Source of the DNA: Metasolibacillus fluoroglycofenilyticus
GTDB lineage: Bacteria; Bacillota; Bacilli; Bacillales_A; Planococcaceae
NCBI RefSeq assembly: GCF_003049645.1
Contig: NZ_PYWK01000001.1
Coordinates: 806,001-870,000 of the forward strand
Direction: 5' to 3'
DNA: 64,000 nt
The notes under the pieces were generated by a model, which made no database searches, was not told the DNA's origin, and saw nothing but the letters and a program-made list of their open reading frames with translations. This document shows positions 8,921 through 20,490 of this stretch, one piece after another (positions within the stretch are counted from its first letter, which is position 1; every line of letters starts with the position of its first letter). A program made the translations under genes and the position numbers.

Positions 8921-11900
8921 ACGTACAGATATAAATTCAATTTTAGTTATCGGATCAGGTCCAATCGTTATCGGTCAAGCAGCAGAGTTTGACTATGCTG
9001 GTACACAAGCTTGTTTATCATTAAAAGAAGAGGGCTACCGCGTCATTTTAATTAACTCAAATCCTGCGACAATTATGACGGATACAGAAATTGCAGATAA
9101 AGTGTACATCGAGCCGATTTCATTAGAATTTGTTTCACGTATTTTACGTAAAGAACGCCCAGATGCTCTTTTACCAACATTAGGTGGACAAACAGGCTTA
9201 AACATGGCGATTGAATTACATGAATCGGGCATTTTAGATGAGCTGGGCATTGAAATTTTAGGAACGAAGCTTGATGCGATTCATAAAGCAGAGGACCGTG
9301 ATTTATTCCGTAATTTAATGTATGAATTAGGTGCACCTGTACCAGAGTCAGATATTATCCACAATTTAGAAGAGGCAAAACGCTTTGTTGAAAAAATTGG
9401 CTTCCCAGTTATTGTACGCCCTGCCTTCACTTTAGGCGGTACAGGTGGTGGTATTTGTCATAACGACCAAGAGCTAGAAGAAATTGTAACGTCAGGTTTA
9501 AAATATTCACCAGTAACACAATGCTTACTTGAAAAATCAATTGCGGGCTTTAAAGAGATTGAGTATGAAGTAATGCGTGATGCTGCTGATAATGCAATCG
9601 TTGTATGTAGCATGGAAAACTTTGACCCTGTAGGGATTCATACAGGTGATTCAATCGTAGTTGCACCAGTTCAAACATTATCTGACCGTGAATATCAAAT
9701 GCTGCGTAATATTTCTTTAGATATTATTCGGGCATTGAAAATTGAAGGCGGTTGTAATGTCCAATTGGCACTAGACCCAAATAGCTTCCAATACTATGTA
9801 ATTGAAGTTAACCCACGTGTTTCGCGTTCATCTGCACTAGCATCGAAGGCAACAGGCTATCCTATTGCAAAGCTAGCAGCAAAAATTGCAGTCGGCTTAA
9901 CTTTAGATGAAATTAAAAACCCTGTTACAGGCTCAACATTTGCATGCTTTGAGCCGTCAATTGACTATATCGTAGCAAAAATTCCACGCTGGCCATTTGA
10001 TAAATTCGAATCAGCAAAGCGTAATTTAGGTACGCAAATGAAGGCAACTGGTGAGGTAATGGCACTTGGTCGCACATTTGAAGAAGCGTTATTAAAGGCT
10101 GTTCGCTCACTTGAAACAGGTCATGTTCATATTGAAATGAAGCATCCTGAAGAACTGACAGATACGTGGATAGAAAAGCGTATCCGCAAAGCAGGAGATG
10201 AGCGTTTATTCTTTATCGGTGAGGCATTGCGCCGTGGTGTAACAATCGAGCAAATTCATGAATGGTCAGCAATCGACTTATGGTTCCTAAAAAAATTAGA
10301 AAAAATTGTTGCAATGGAAAGCACATTAGCTACTAATAAAAATAATCAGGACGTATTGCGTTCAGCAAAACGCTTAGGCTTCGCGGATAAAAAGATTGCA
10401 GAGCTTTGGGAAACAACGCCAGAAGCTGTTTATGACTTCCGTAAAGAGCATGGCATTATCCCTGTTTACAAAATGGTTGATACTTGTGCAGCGGAATTTG
10501 AATCACAAACACCGTATTTCTACGGCACATACGAAGAAGAAAATGAATCCGTACGCACGGATAAGCCGTCTGTTGTTGTATTAGGTTCAGGTCCAATTCG
10601 CATCGGTCAAGGTGTAGAGTTCGACTATGCAACAGTACACTCTGTATGGGCGATTCAAGAGGCAGGCTATGAGGCGATTATTATTAACTCAAATCCTGAA
10701 ACTGTATCAACAGACTTCTCAATTTCAGATAAGCTATATTTCGAGCCATTAACGATTGAGGATGTTATGCACATTATCGACTTAGAACAACCAATCGGCG
10801 TTGTTGTGCAATTCGGTGGGCAAACAGCGATTAATTTAGCGGACAAACTAGAAGCAAACGGTGTGAAAATTTTAGGTACGTCATTGGAAGATATCGACCG
10901 CGCGGAAAACCGTGATAAATTTGAACATGCCTTAAAAGAATTGAATATTCCACAGCCCCCTGGCGATACAGCTACTTCAGCAGAAGGTGCAATGGCAATT
11001 GCTGAAAAGCTTGGCTTCCCAGTATTAGTACGTCCGTCGTATGTACTTGGCGGTCGCGCAATGGAAATCGTTTATAACATGGAAGAATTAGCTCATTATA
11101 TGGAGCATGCAGTTGAGGCTTCTCCAGACCATCCGGTGCTCGTTGACCGCTATTTAACGGGGCAGGAAATTGAAGTTGATGCGATTTGCGACGGTGAAAA
11201 TGTATTGATTCCGGGCATTATGGAGCATATTGAGCGCGCAGGCGTACACTCTGGTGACTCGATTTCTGTATACCCACCACAAAAGCTAACAGATGCGCAA
11301 AAGGAAACGCTCGTTGATTATACGACACGTCTAGCAAGGGGCCTAGGAATCGTTGGTTTAATGAATATTCAATATGTTATGAGCGAAGGAGAAATTTATG
11401 TAATCGAAGTAAATCCTCGTTCATCGCGTACAGTACCATTTTTAAGTAAAATTACGAACATCCCAATGGCAAATATCGCAACAAAAGCTATTTTAGGACA
11501 AGCAATTCCAGCGCAAGGCTATCCAACTGGTTTAGCTCCTGAGCAATCAGGCGTATTTGTTAAAGTGCCAGTATTTTCATTCGCGAAGCTGCGTCGCGTA
11601 GACATTACATTAGGCCCTGAAATGAAATCAACAGGCGAAGTAATGGGCAAAGACGCTACATTAGAAAAGGCACTTTACAAAGGTTTAGTAGCTGCTGGAA
11701 CTGAGATTAAAACATACGGTACAGTATTATTCACTGTGTCTGATAAAGATAAGGAAGAAGCGATTGCTATCGCAAAACGCTTCTCAAAGGTCGGTTACCG
11801 CATTATGGCAACAGAAGGTACAGCAAGAAGCTTCGAAGCCGCTGGTATACGCACAGATGTTGTTGAAAAAATCGGTGCAAAAGGCAAAACACTAATCGAT

Positions 11901-12107
11901 GTGATTCAAAATGGTGAGGCACAGTTAGTTATCAACACATTAACAAAAGGTAAACAGCCTGCACGCGATGGCTTCCGCATTCGTCGTGAATCTGTAGAAA
12001 ATGGTGTGCCATGTTTAACATCGCTAGATACAGCGGAGGCGATGCTGCGCGTTATTGAATCAATGACATTTACAGCAGAAGAAATGCCAAAAGCGGAGGT
12101 TAAGTAA
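8913..12107 (+). CDS. carB: Carbamoyl-phosphate synthase, ATP-binding (large) subunit
   Basis: Catalyses carbamoyl phosphate synthesis from bicarbonate, ammonia and two ATP; named pyrAB in B. subtilis. Internal duplication is visible: each half begins with a [15 protein letters not shown] motif (residues about 10 and 550) and contains an ATP-grasp domain with VRPxxxLGG (residues about 170 and 710) and the VIEVNPR(V/S)SRSS-like ligand strand. The C-terminal MGS-like allosteric domain (about 935-1064) contains [13 protein letters not shown]. The length of 1064 residues is typical of the Bacillus pyrimidine form. GGAG lies just upstream of the ATG inside carA. The next gene, pyrK, starts 2 bases after the stop. 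Confidence 0.97.
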   Translation: MPKRTDINSILVIGSGPIVIGQAAEFDYAGTQACLSLKEEGYRVILINSNPATIMTDTEIADKVYIEPISLEFVSRILRKERPDALLPTLGGQTGLNMAIELHESGILDELGIEILGTKLDAIHKAEDRDLFRNLMYELGAPVPESDIIHNLEEAKRFVEKIGFPVIVRPAFTLGGTGGGICHNDQELEEIVTSGLKYSPVTQCLLEKSIAGFKEIEYEVMRDAADNAIVVCSMENFDPVGIHTGDSIVVAPVQTLSDREYQMLRNISLDIIRALKIEGGCNVQLALDPNSFQYYVIEVNPRVSRSSALASKATGYPIAKLAAKIAVGLTLDEIKNPVTGSTFACFEPSIDYIVAKIPRWPFDKFESAKRNLGTQMKATGEVMALGRTFEEALLKAVRSLETGHVHIEMKHPEELTDTWIEKRIRKAGDERLFFIGEALRRGVTIEQIHEWSAIDLWFLKKLEKIVAMESTLATNKNNQDVLRSAKRLGFADKKIAELWETTPEAVYDFRKEHGIIPVYKMVDTCAAEFESQTPYFYGTYEEENESVRTDKPSVVVLGSGPIRIGQGVEFDYATVHSVWAIQEAGYEAIIINSNPETVSTDFSISDKLYFEPLTIEDVMHIIDLEQPIGVVVQFGGQTAINLADKLEANGVKILGTSLEDIDRAENRDKFEHALKELNIPQPPGDTATSAEGAMAIAEKLGFPVLVRPSYVLGGRAMEIVYNMEELAHYMEHAVEASPDHPVLVDRYLTGQEIEVDAICDGENVLIPGIMEHIERAGVHSGDSISVYPPQKLTDAQKETLVDYTTRLARGLGIVGLMNIQYVMSEGEIYVIEVNPRSSRTVPFLSKITNIPMANIATKAILGQAIPAQGYPTGLAPEQSGVFVKVPVFSFAKLRRVDITLGPEMKSTGEVMGKDATLEKALYKGLVAAGTEIKTYGTVLFTVSDKDKEEAIAIAKRFSKVGYRIMATEGTARSFEAAGIRTDVVEKIGAKGKTLIDVIQNGEAQLVINTLTKGKQPARDGFRIRRESVENGVPCLTSLDTAEAMLRVIESMTFTAEEMPKAEVK

Positions 12108-12109
12108 TC

Positions 12110-13790
<1,681 letters not shown>

Positions 13791-13791
<1 letters not shown>

Positions 13792-14498
13792 TGAACAACA
13801 AACCGATTATTGCGCTTGACTTTCCAAGCGAGAAAGAAGTGTTTCACTTTTTACAGCAATTTAATGAGCCATTGTTCGTAAAAGTCGGCATGGAGCTTTA
13901 TATGCAGGAAGGTCCAAGCATTGTGAATAAAATAAAAGAGCAGGGGCACGCAATCTTTTTAGATTTAAAACTCCATGATATTCCGAACACAGTGCGATCT
14001 GCAATGAAAGGTTTAGCACGCTTAGGCATTGATTTAATCAATGTCCATGCAGCAGGTGGCAAACCGATGATGGAGGGCGCTTTAGAAGGTCTAGAGGCAG
14101 GAACAGCGGCAGGTAACAAGCGCCCAATATCAATCGCTGTCACACAATTAACATCGACAACAGAAGAGCAAATGCAAGCGGAGCAAAAAATCGCATTATC
14201 CTTGCAGGAATCTGTTTTGCATTATGCAAAATTAACGAAAGAGGCAGGTTTAAACGGTGTCGTTTGCTCTGTGCACGAGGCAAAGGCAATTGCTGAAGTA
14301 TGTGGAGAAGATTTTTTACGTGTAACACCGGGTATTCGCATGTTAGGCGGAGATGCACATGACCAAAAACGTATCGCTACGCCAGATGGCGCAAAACGTG
14401 ACGGCTCAACGCATATCGTTGTTGGACGTGCGATTACAGGTGCAGCAAATCCAGTACAGGCATACAAAGAAGTTTGTCAATTATGGGAGGCAAAATAA
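13791..14498 (+). CDS. pyrF: Orotidine-5'-phosphate decarboxylase
   Basis: Decarboxylates OMP to UMP, the last step of the pathway. The catalytic Lys/Asp charge network is in FLDLKLHDIPNTV (DxKxxDI) at about residues 57-69. The phosphate-binding end carries TPGIRMLGG and VVGRAITGA. Its 235 residues fit the family. The ATG overlaps the pyrD stop (TAATG), and pyrE follows after 1 base. Confidence 0.96.
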
Positions 14499-14499
14499 C

Positions 14500-15129
14500 A
14501 TGGCATTACAAAAAGAAATCGCTCATGCAATGTTGCAAGTAGGAGCAGTAGAATTAAATCCAACAAATTTATTCACATGGGCATCAGGCATTAAATCACC
14601 AATTTACTGTGATACACGCCTAACAATTTCAGACCCAGCCATCCGCAAGCAAATTGCAAACGGCTTAGCAGCAAATATTAAAGAATTTTTCCCAGAGACA
14701 GAAGTTGTAGCAGGCACAGCAACAGCCGGCATCCCTCACGCTGCATGGGTAGCGGATATTTTACAATTACCAATGGTCTACGTGCGCTCGAAAGCAAAGG
14801 AACACGGCCGCGGTAACCAAATCGAAGGTAAATACGCAGCTGGACAAAAAGTAGTCGTAGTAGAAGACATCGTCTCAACAGGTGGCTCATCTATCACAGC
14901 AGTAGAAGCTTTACGCGCAGCAGGCTGTGAAGTCGTAGGCGTTGTATGTGTCTACACATACAACCTACCAAAAGCAGAAAAAGCCTTTGATGAAATCGGC
15001 GTACACTATGTATCACTAACAAACTTCGATTACTTAGTAGAAGCAGCCTCGGAATCAGGCACAATCTCAGAAGAACAGATACCATTTTTAAAGGAGTGGC
15101 ATGTAAAACTTAAAGCCGGAGAGCTTTAA
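14500..15129 (+). CDS. pyrE: Orotate phosphoribosyltransferase
   Basis: Transfers phosphoribose from PRPP to orotate to give OMP. The PRPP motif is VVVVEDIVSTGGSSITAVEA near residues 117-136, and FTWASGIKSPIYCD is the N-terminal orotate-site segment. The start at 14500 with GGGAGG upstream gives 209 residues; a longer frame reaching 14353 only reads through pyrF in another frame. It is the last pyr gene. The final codons (from 15100) form the left arm of a 17-bp inverted repeat, and from 15109 they are also the first copy of the 101-bp tandem repeat, so the C-terminal residues VKLKAGEL are written in repeat sequence. Confidence 0.96.
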   Translation: MALQKEIAHAMLQVGAVELNPTNLFTWASGIKSPIYCDTRLTISDPAIRKQIANGLAANIKEFFPETEVVAGTATAGIPHAAWVADILQLPMVYVRSKAKEHGRGNQIEGKYAAGQKVVVVEDIVSTGGSSITAVEALRAAGCEVVGVVCVYTYNLPKAEKAFDEIGVHYVSLTNFDYLVEAASESGTISEEQIPFLKEWHVKLKAGEL

Positions 15130-15139
15130 GTTTTACATG
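15100..15139 (+). terminator. 17-bp perfect hairpin spanning the pyrE stop codon
   Basis: Arm CATGTAAAACTTAAAGC (15100-15116), a 6-base loop and the exact complement (15123-15139) enclose the last codons and the TAA of pyrE. No T run follows, so it is not a classical terminator; it may mark the mRNA 3' end or a processing or stability point. Confidence 0.5.
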
Positions 15140-15482
15140 CGACGAGGATGGCACAGCCACCGCAGGAGCACAACGAATAGGAGAATCAGCGAGAGTTGAA
15201 TCTCCATTACTTAAAGCCGGAGAGCTTTAAGTTTTACATGCGACGAGGATGGCAGAGCCACCGCAGGAGCACAATGAATAGGAGAATCAGCGAGAGTTGA
15301 ATCTCCATTACTTAAAGCCGGAGAGCTTTAAGTTTTACATGCGACGAGGATGGCAGAGCCACTGCAGGAGCACAATGAATAGGAGAATCAGCGAGAGTTG
15401 AATCTCCATTACTTAAAGCTGGAGAGCTTTAAGTTTTACATGCGACGAGGATGGCAGAGCCACCGCAGGAGCACAACGGATA
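15109..15482. repeat. Tandem repeat, period 101 bp, three full copies plus one partial
   Basis: Copies begin at 15109, 15210, 15311 and 15412, exactly 101 bp apart, each with the hairpin CTTAAAGC...GCTTTAAG. The copies differ at only a few positions. The fourth diverges after about 15482. Within a unit three small hairpins are visible: CTTAAAGC/GCTTTAAG, TGGC/GCCA and GGAGA/TCTCC. In the last copy the third hairpin is replaced by a different pair, GAAAG/CTTTC, at the same place. No open reading frame runs through the array. Confidence 0.9.
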
Positions 15483-15522
15483 GAAAGCTTGGCAGATAGC
15501 TGAACTTTCTTTAAAGATGTAA

Positions 15523-15582
15523 GAGGCTGGGACAAAAAGAAAAAATGTTAGACCGTAATCTAATTGGTCTAACATTTTTTTG
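15523..15582 (+). terminator. Strong intrinsic terminator preceded by a GAGGCTGGGACAAAA motif
   Basis: AAAAATGTTAGACC (15541-15554) pairs with GGTCTAACATTTTT (15566-15579), ending in a T run: a strong terminator in the plus direction, nearly symmetric and so possibly bidirectional. The word GAGGCTGGGACAAAAAG lies just before it; similar words near terminators are, from memory, common in Bacillota intergenic regions. It most likely ends the pyr transcript. Confidence 0.75.
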
Positions 15583-15690
15583 ATTTAAGACGGAATATTT
15601 AACTCCATAAAGCGGAAAAATTTTTATCTATTTTCGTCATTTTTCAAAATAATAAAGTTATGCCCTAACCTCTCTTTTTTAGCTTTAAAA

Positions 15691-15785
15691 ATAGAAAACG
15701 TGGAATAAACCTCTAAAAACGTGGAATAAAAGCTAAAAAACGTGGAATAAAAATTGCGCAATAGTCTAAACGTGGAGTAAACACG
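15691..15785. repeat. Short repeat array, 21-bp phase, core CGTGGAATAAA
   Basis: Four copies of AAACGTGGAATAAA (the last reads GTGGAGTAAA). ACGTGG starts at 15698, 15719, 15740 and 15770, spacing 21, 21 and 30. On the minus strand the unit reads TTTATTCCACGTTTT plus 6 variable bases. The rest of the 15583-15839 gap shows nothing else recognisable. Confidence 0.85.
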
Positions 15786-15839
15786 TAAAAAACATATGCT
15801 TCTGCGGTTATTCGTCGCAAAAATTATTGCTGAAAAAAG

Positions 15840-16619
15840 TTAAATTACTGCTTTCACAATGTAGCGAGAGTGTGTAATGGGCAAACCCTTTTCTGTGGCA
15901 TGTTGTTCAAAAATCGTTTTGATTTCATCTAAGTTTTGTTGTTTTAAAATCTTGTAAATAGACGGATGTTGGCCAAAGCAGCGTAGCTTTAATAGGTCAT
16001 CTGGGGATTGTATGTATTCGAAGCTATCAATTGTTTCAATCGATTTGTTTGAAAATTTGCTACTAGCCAGCCTAGCTTTAATTGTATCTAAAATAGGAGT
16101 ACCTGTTGTCGGTGCAAAAAGATTAGGAAATAAAAGGGGGAGCTCCTTACCTGTTTTATCTCCGGGGTGCAATCCGAAAATTGTACCTCCCTGTTTCACA
16201 ATTTTTTTAAGAGAGGGGTAACCAGATGTCGGGCCTTTTCTTATGTAGGCACAATCAAATTCATTCTCTTGAAAGGGCAGCCCATTTTTCGTGTTGCCTG
16301 TAATGAAAGAGACATTTCCTTTAGTATGAAGGAGGCCTGTTTGAATAAAGCGATTTGTTACATCGAAGCCAACGATATCTTTTGCTAATACACTGCATTT
16401 TAGTGTAAACTCGCCGTGACCACAGCCGATATCTAATACTTTTTTACCTATAATATTTTGAACAACCATTTCATCAAAAATCATTTCTCCGTTTGGCTCT
16501 GTGAAAGAGGAGCGCCACACATATTCGTAACGATGTTGCAGATTGCTTAGCTGCTCATACCAAGGAATAGAATGCGGTGCTAACCAATTAGGAAAAGATG
16601 TTGGATTAAGTAGCGTCAT
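15840..16619 (-). CDS. Class I SAM-dependent methyltransferase, substrate unknown
   Basis: A 259-residue protein with a Rossmann methyltransferase core. Motif I is VLDIGCGHGEF near residues 76-86, the acidic end of strand 2 is IVGFDVTNRF near 98-107, and a later strand carries FDCAYIRKGPTSGYPSL and GGTIFGLHPGD. An N-terminal segment rich in Trp, Tyr and Pro and a C-terminal helical part with a second cluster (FGQHPSIYKIL) flank it. AAGGAG lies about 8 bases before the ATG. It is convergent with the pyr operon and follows the terminated small gene upstream, so it is probably transcribed alone. Fold certain; role not recognised. Confidence 0.8.
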   Translation of the reverse strand: MTLLNPTSFPNWLAPHSIPWYEQLSNLQHRYEYVWRSSFTEPNGEMIFDEMVVQNIIGKKVLDIGCGHGEFTLKCSVLAKDIVGFDVTNRFIQTGLLHTKGNVSFITGNTKNGLPFQENEFDCAYIRKGPTSGYPSLKKIVKQGGTIFGLHPGDKTGKELPLLFPNLFAPTTGTPILDTIKARLASSKFSNKSIETIDSFEYIQSPDDLLKLRCFGQHPSIYKILKQQNLDEIKTIFEQHATEKGLPITHSRYIVKAVI

Positions 16620-16662
16620 AAGTCGTTGCTCCTTCGTTTTGTAAATGATGTTTACTTACACT

Positions 16663-16696
16663 AAAAAATGTATGGCATCGTTCACCATACATTTTC
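16663..16696 (-). terminator. Intrinsic terminator after the 46-codon minus-strand gene
   Basis: On the minus strand AAAATGTATGG (16695-16685) pairs with CCATACATTTT (16675-16665) and is followed by more T. It separates the small acidic protein gene from the methyltransferase. Confidence 0.7.
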
Positions 16697-16732
16697 TAAA
16701 TATCACTAATTGTCATAACGAGTACCCCTCTG

Positions 16733-16873
16733 TTAGAAATCATTGTCGCCAAAATGGTCGAACGTGTCCTCACAACGTTCCTCGTGTAAGTAAGAATCAT
16801 TATTTTCGCAAGAATCCTCATATGTGTAAGGATACTTACTTTGTACTTGGTCTAAATAGGATTGATATGGCAT
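16733..16873 (-). CDS. Small acidic hypothetical protein, 46 residues
   Basis: Too short for a length-filtered ORF call but well supported. ATG at 16873 has GGAGGTG 7 bases upstream, a promoter with a perfect TATAAT lies 31 bases before the start, and an intrinsic terminator follows the stop. The product begins MPYQSYLDQVQSKYPYTYED and ends FDHFGDNDF. It is strongly acidic (about 14 Asp/Glu against 3 Lys/Arg), rich in Tyr and Asn, with two Cys and no membrane segment. The composition is reminiscent of spore-coat or metal-binding small proteins, but that is only an impression. No homologue is recognised. Confidence 0.65.
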   Translation of the reverse strand: MPYQSYLDQVQSKYPYTYEDSCENNDSYLHEERCEDTFDHFGDNDF

Positions 16874-16903
16874 ATGTAGCACCTCCGAATAGAATATTTT
16901 CTC

Positions 16904-16931
16904 ATTATACAATATTCAGAATATTTTTGAA
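16904..16931 (-). promoter_or_regulatory. Promoter of the 46-codon gene, with a palindromic spacer
   Basis: On the minus strand TTCAAA (16931-16926), a 16-base spacer and perfect TATAAT (16909-16904). The spacer contains AATATTCTGAATATT, an inverted repeat that could be an operator. Confidence 0.55.
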
Positions 16932-17097
16932 ATAGAAAAGTGAAAAAAGTTTGCTAAAATACTTCGCCATAAGGACTGTCCAAAAAAGTTAAGTTTTTTT
17001 CCAAAGCAGTGAAAAATTTATTTTATTTTAAATTCAATAGAAAATCATAAAACTCTTGTGTTTTTAATGAGCGACGATTTTATTGAAACATCAGCAC

Positions 17098-17128
17098 CCA
17101 ACAAGCTAGCAACTGCACAGCTTGTTGG
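17098..17128 (-). terminator. Probable hairpin terminator of rqcH
   Basis: CCAACAAGCT (17098-17107) and AGCTTGTTGG (17119-17128) form a 10-bp stem with an 11-base loop just after the rqcH stop on the minus strand. The following sequence is only moderately T-rich. The rest of the gap 16932-17097 shows no clear feature. Confidence 0.6.
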
Positions 17129-17142
17129 ATGCCACCTAACTA

Positions 17143-18816
17143 TTATTTTTTCTTCAGGCGTAGTACCAATTCCTCATCTGGTGTTACGTACAATGTTTTT
17201 TGCTCAAAATAAATGACGAAGCCGGGCTTTGCGCCATTTGGCTTTTTGACTTGACGGATTTCTGTGTAGTCAACTGGTACGGATGAAGATTCTCGTGCTT
17301 TACTGAAATAGGCGCTGAGCACTGCGGCTTCATGTAATGTCGTTTCGTCAGGTGTTTCGCTATGAATAACAACGTGCGAGCCTGGGATATCTTTTGTGTG
17401 TAGCCAAATATCATTTTTCTTTGCGAGCTTAAATGTTAAAAAATCATTTTGTTTATTATTTTTACCGACGGAAATAGTTATACCTGTTGAAGATAAAAAG
17501 GCTTCAGGCATAGGCTTTGTCGGCTTTTTCTTTTTTTTCGAGGCACGCAGACGTAAAAAGCCTTGCTCAGCTAGTTCCTCGCGAATTTCCTCGATATCGC
17601 TCGGTGCAGCTTGTGCCACCTGCTGTGCGAGCATTTCGAAATAGTCGATATCCGTATGCGTTTTTTCTAGCTGCTCCTCAATCATAACAAGTGCATTTTT
17701 CGCTTTATTATAGCGCTGATAATAATGCTGGGCATTGTCAATTGGCGTTTTGCGCGGGTTAATGGCAATTGTCACTGATTCACCAGTATAGTAATTTTCA
17801 ACAGTTACATTTTCTTGCCCTTTTTCAAATTGATAAATATTAGCCATTAACAGCTCGCCGTAAAGCTGTAATTGGTCTAGCTTAGAGGCTTGCTCGTAAT
17901 CCTTTTCAAGCTTTTTCGTTTTCAGCTTGAGCTTATCTACCTCATTGCTAAGCCAGCGCTCTAAATCACCAGCTTGTTGTTTGACACGGTCACGCTCTGC
18001 ACGTGCAAAAAAGACACGGTCCAAAAGTGAGCCTAGAGTTGGGTATGTAGCAGTTTGCCCAGTTAAATGCGTTAATGAGCATGGTGAGAAAACAGCTTTG
18101 CCATCCTTATCAATATAAGTAGGGCTCATGGCATTCGTCAATTCCTGTAAAAATAGCTGAAATGCTGCGACTCCATGTGCTAAACGTGCTAATAATTCCT
18201 CCGCATGTAGCGGTGAGAAGCCAGCAAAATGTGCGACTACTTCCTTAGCGCTTTTGGGCTCTGCAAAAAAGTCCTTTATCTCTTCCTCTGTAACTGTATA
18301 TGGATTTACCTTATGCTGCGCAGGTGGTGCGATATAAGGCTGCCCCGGTAAAACAGTACGGTAGCTATTTAAGGAAGGCGGTAAATGCTTTAAGCTATCG
18401 AGAATTTTATCATTTACCGCATCAACTAATAGACAGTTGCTATGTCTGCCCATAATTTCGATAATAAGCTTGCGCATAATTTTGTCGCCAACCTCATTTT
18501 TGCTCTCCACGACCATATGCAATATGCGCTCTGTGCCATCCTGCGTAATGGCATGAATAAAGCCCCCTTCCAAATGCTTGCGCAGCAGCATGCAAAACAT
18601 TGGCGGCTCGGGTGGGTTATCAATCGTCTGCTCTGTTAAATGTATGCGTGCGTAGGAAGGATGAATTGAAATAATTAGTTTATGATTTGTGCCGGTTGCC
18701 CGAATATGAAGCATTACTTCCATGGCATTTGGCTGGTGAATTTTTGTAATACGTCCTGATACTAATTGTTGAAGCTCCTGCGCAATTGCGCGTGTAAATA
18801 ATCCATCAAAAGCCAT
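17143..18816 (-). CDS. rqcH: Ribosome quality control protein RqcH (NFACT family; formerly fibronectin-binding protein)
   Basis: Binds obstructed 50S subunits and directs C-terminal alanine tailing of stalled nascent chains; B. subtilis YloA. The NFACT-N domain (about 1-175, with MAFDGLFTRAIAQELQQL at the start), an HhH/coiled-coil middle region (about 200-420, with a long Leu/Lys helix around 270-320) and the NFACT-R (DUF814) domain near residues 440-530 with NDIWLHTKDIPGSHVVIH are visible. The open frame extends 11 codons upstream, but AGAGGA sits 6 bases before the ATG at 18816, giving 557 residues (572 in B. subtilis). It is divergent from yloC, as expected for this block. Confidence 0.93.
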   Translation of the reverse strand: MAFDGLFTRAIAQELQQLVSGRITKIHQPNAMEVMLHIRATGTNHKLIISIHPSYARIHLTEQTIDNPPEPPMFCMLLRKHLEGGFIHAITQDGTERILHMVVESKNEVGDKIMRKLIIEIMGRHSNCLLVDAVNDKILDSLKHLPPSLNSYRTVLPGQPYIAPPAQHKVNPYTVTEEEIKDFFAEPKSAKEVVAHFAGFSPLHAEELLARLAHGVAAFQLFLQELTNAMSPTYIDKDGKAVFSPCSLTHLTGQTATYPTLGSLLDRVFFARAERDRVKQQAGDLERWLSNEVDKLKLKTKKLEKDYEQASKLDQLQLYGELLMANIYQFEKGQENVTVENYYTGESVTIAINPRKTPIDNAQHYYQRYNKAKNALVMIEEQLEKTHTDIDYFEMLAQQVAQAAPSDIEEIREELAEQGFLRLRASKKKKKPTKPMPEAFLSSTGITISVGKNNKQNDFLTFKLAKKNDIWLHTKDIPGSHVVIHSETPDETTLHEAAVLSAYFSKARESSSVPVDYTEIRQVKKPNGAKPGFVIYFEQKTLYVTPDEELVLRLKKK

Positions 18817-18927
18817 ATTCATTCCTCTTTCGTTCAATACTTGATTCACTTAATCATAGCATTTTTTACCGATAATACTCTAGTTGAATGTTTTTCTTTA
18901 AAATGTAGGAAAAAATATACCATCCTA

Positions 18928-18936
18928 TGTTATAAT
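18928..18936 (+). promoter_or_regulatory. Extended -10 promoter for the yloC-gmk operon
   Basis: TGTTATAAT (TGn plus a perfect TATAAT at 18931-18936) lies 36 bases before the yloC start. No good -35 is visible, as is common for extended -10 promoters. Confidence 0.6.
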
Positions 18937-18971
18937 GGTGTGCAGTATTTTAAAGGAAGGTGTGACGGACC

Positions 18972-19847
18972 TTGGTGCGTAGTATGACAGGCTTTGGCAG
19001 GGGTGTCACAACGACAAAATCGTATCAATTAACGGTTGAAGTTCGTGCTGTGAATCATCGATTTTTAGAAATAAGCACAAAATTTCCGAAAGAATGGATG
19101 GAAGCAGAGGTTTTAGCAAAAAAAATGCTTTCCACCGCTATTTCACGCGGAAAGTTAGATGTATTAATTGTTATGAAAGAACTTCAGGCAGAAGAGCAGC
19201 ATGTACAAATAAATTGGCCTTTACTCGAAGCATACATAAATGCGAAAGAAGAATTATCACAAAAAATCGTTATGCAGGAAAAGTGGTCGATGCAGGAAAT
19301 TGCGATGCTTGACCAAGTGCTTGTCGTAGAAAAACGGGAGGCAGTACAGGATGGTCTACTTGCTTCTGTAGAGCGAGCGATGCAGGAAGCGATTGAAAAT
19401 TTAGTGCAGATGCGTGAGCGTGAAGGACAAGAGTTGAAGCTAGTTATGTTACAATATAAAGAACAATTGCAGCAGCAAATAGCAAAGATTCGTGCCACGT
19501 CTTCTGATGCGGTAATGAAATACCGTGAGCGCTTAAAAACACGAATTGAAGAAATTGCTAGTGGGCAGCTACTAGAAGAACGGTTGTTAATGGAAGTGGC
19601 ATTATTCGCAGAGCGTGTAGATATTACAGAGGAGCTAGATCGTCTTGATAGTCATTTTGGTCAGCTTGAGGAAACGTTGGAGGAGCAAGGGGCTATTGGT
19701 CGTAAGCTTGATTTTTTAATGCAGGAAATGCATCGAGAAATCAATACAATTGGTTCGAAAAATCAGTCCTCCGAGAGCTCGATTGCAGTCGTGCAAGCGA
19801 AGGCCATTTTAGAGAAAATGCGTGAGCAAGTTCAAAATATTGAATAG
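18972..19847 (+). CDS. yloC: YicC/YloC family endoribonuclease-like protein
   Basis: YicC-family proteins have been described as endoribonucleases; the B. subtilis YloC role is less clear. The N-terminal YicC domain starts MVRSMTGFGRG, the family hallmark. Charged coiled-coil segments fill the middle (about 130-190), and the C-terminal DUF1732 region carries EELDRLDSHF and GRKLDFLMQEMHREINTIGSKNQ. It has 291 residues. GGAAGGTG lies before TTG at 18972, 3 bases ahead of an alternative GTG; the TTG is preferred on spacing. In B. subtilis remA lies between this gene and gmk; here gmk starts only 22 bases after the stop. Confidence 0.9.
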   Translation: MVRSMTGFGRGVTTTKSYQLTVEVRAVNHRFLEISTKFPKEWMEAEVLAKKMLSTAISRGKLDVLIVMKELQAEEQHVQINWPLLEAYINAKEELSQKIVMQEKWSMQEIAMLDQVLVVEKREAVQDGLLASVERAMQEAIENLVQMREREGQELKLVMLQYKEQLQQQIAKIRATSSDAVMKYRERLKTRIEEIASGQLLEERLLMEVALFAERVDITEELDRLDSHFGQLEETLEEQGAIGRKLDFLMQEMHREINTIGSKNQSSESSIAVVQAKAILEKMREQVQNIE

Positions 19848-19866
19848 CTAAAGGGAGATTTAATAA

Positions 19867-20487
<621 letters not shown>

Positions 20488-20490
20488 TCT

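Noticed and set aside
15691..15785. CRISPR array
   Set aside because: Conserved words are about 15 bp with only 6 variable bases; there is no room for spacers and no cas gene is near. The same holds for 35802-35880 and 50089-50168.
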